From Acidobacteriota bacterium (lineage in GTDB: Bacteria; Acidobacteriota; Vicinamibacteria; Vicinamibacterales; Fen-181), in NCBI GenBank assembly GCA_021779795.1, contig JAJXZZ010000216.1, positions 1 to 5,865 on the forward strand: 5,865 nucleotides of DNA, in the 5' to 3' direction. Made by a program: the position numbers and the translations under genes. Under the pieces are notes generated by a model. The model worked only from the letters and a program-made list of their open reading frames with translations, was not told the origin of the DNA and did no database searches. Of the stretch, positions 5,865 to 5,865 are shown piece by piece (position 1 is the stretch's first letter; each line of letters opens with the position of its first letter).

Positions 5865-5865
5865 C

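Overview
This is a compact, very GC-rich bacterial chromosome segment (roughly 70% GC by eye, not counted) carrying six complete protein genes. I see no RNA gene, mobile element or CRISPR array. The proteins are bacterial housekeeping types: a PP-loop tRNA thiolase, a class I cysteine desulfurase, a bactofilin, an S-adenosylmethionine (SAM) hydrolase and an acyl-CoA dehydrogenase. The mix and the base composition suggest a high-GC Gram-negative soil or sediment lineage. Acidobacteriota is my best guess, or a deltaproteobacterial-type group, but this is inferred from gene neighbourhood and protein flavour and is not proven.

Left arm (minus strand, 2-2259): a cysteine desulfurase gene runs directly into mnmA with a 4-base ATGA overlap. 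The two products make a sulfur relay: the desulfurase takes sulfur from L-cysteine as a persulfide, and MnmA installs it as the 2-thio group on wobble uridine 34 of Lys, Glu and Gln tRNAs. No Fe-S scaffold genes accompany the pair here, so it resembles the dedicated YrvO-MnmA arrangement of Bacillus more than an isc operon.

Centre (2260-2515): a 256-base divergent intergenic region. It holds a good sigma70-like promoter firing rightward to the bactofilin gene. It also holds an extended -10 element firing leftward so close to the desulfurase start that its transcript would have almost no leader. Short direct repeats overlap both promoter areas.

Right arm (plus strand, 2516-5847): a bactofilin gene is followed by a strong hairpin with a short T run, a probable terminator. 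A tight three-gene set follows: a divergent class I methyltransferase-like protein (TTG start), a DUF62-family SAM hydrolase 15 bases downstream, and an acyl-CoA dehydrogenase whose start overlaps the hydrolase stop. A SAM-binding-fold protein beside a SAM-hydrolysing enzyme is the most thought-provoking association. The hydrolase also carries Glu where the family's catalytic-triad His is expected. I found no clear evidence of a wholly new defence or mobile system; most of the window is ordinary housekeeping sequence.
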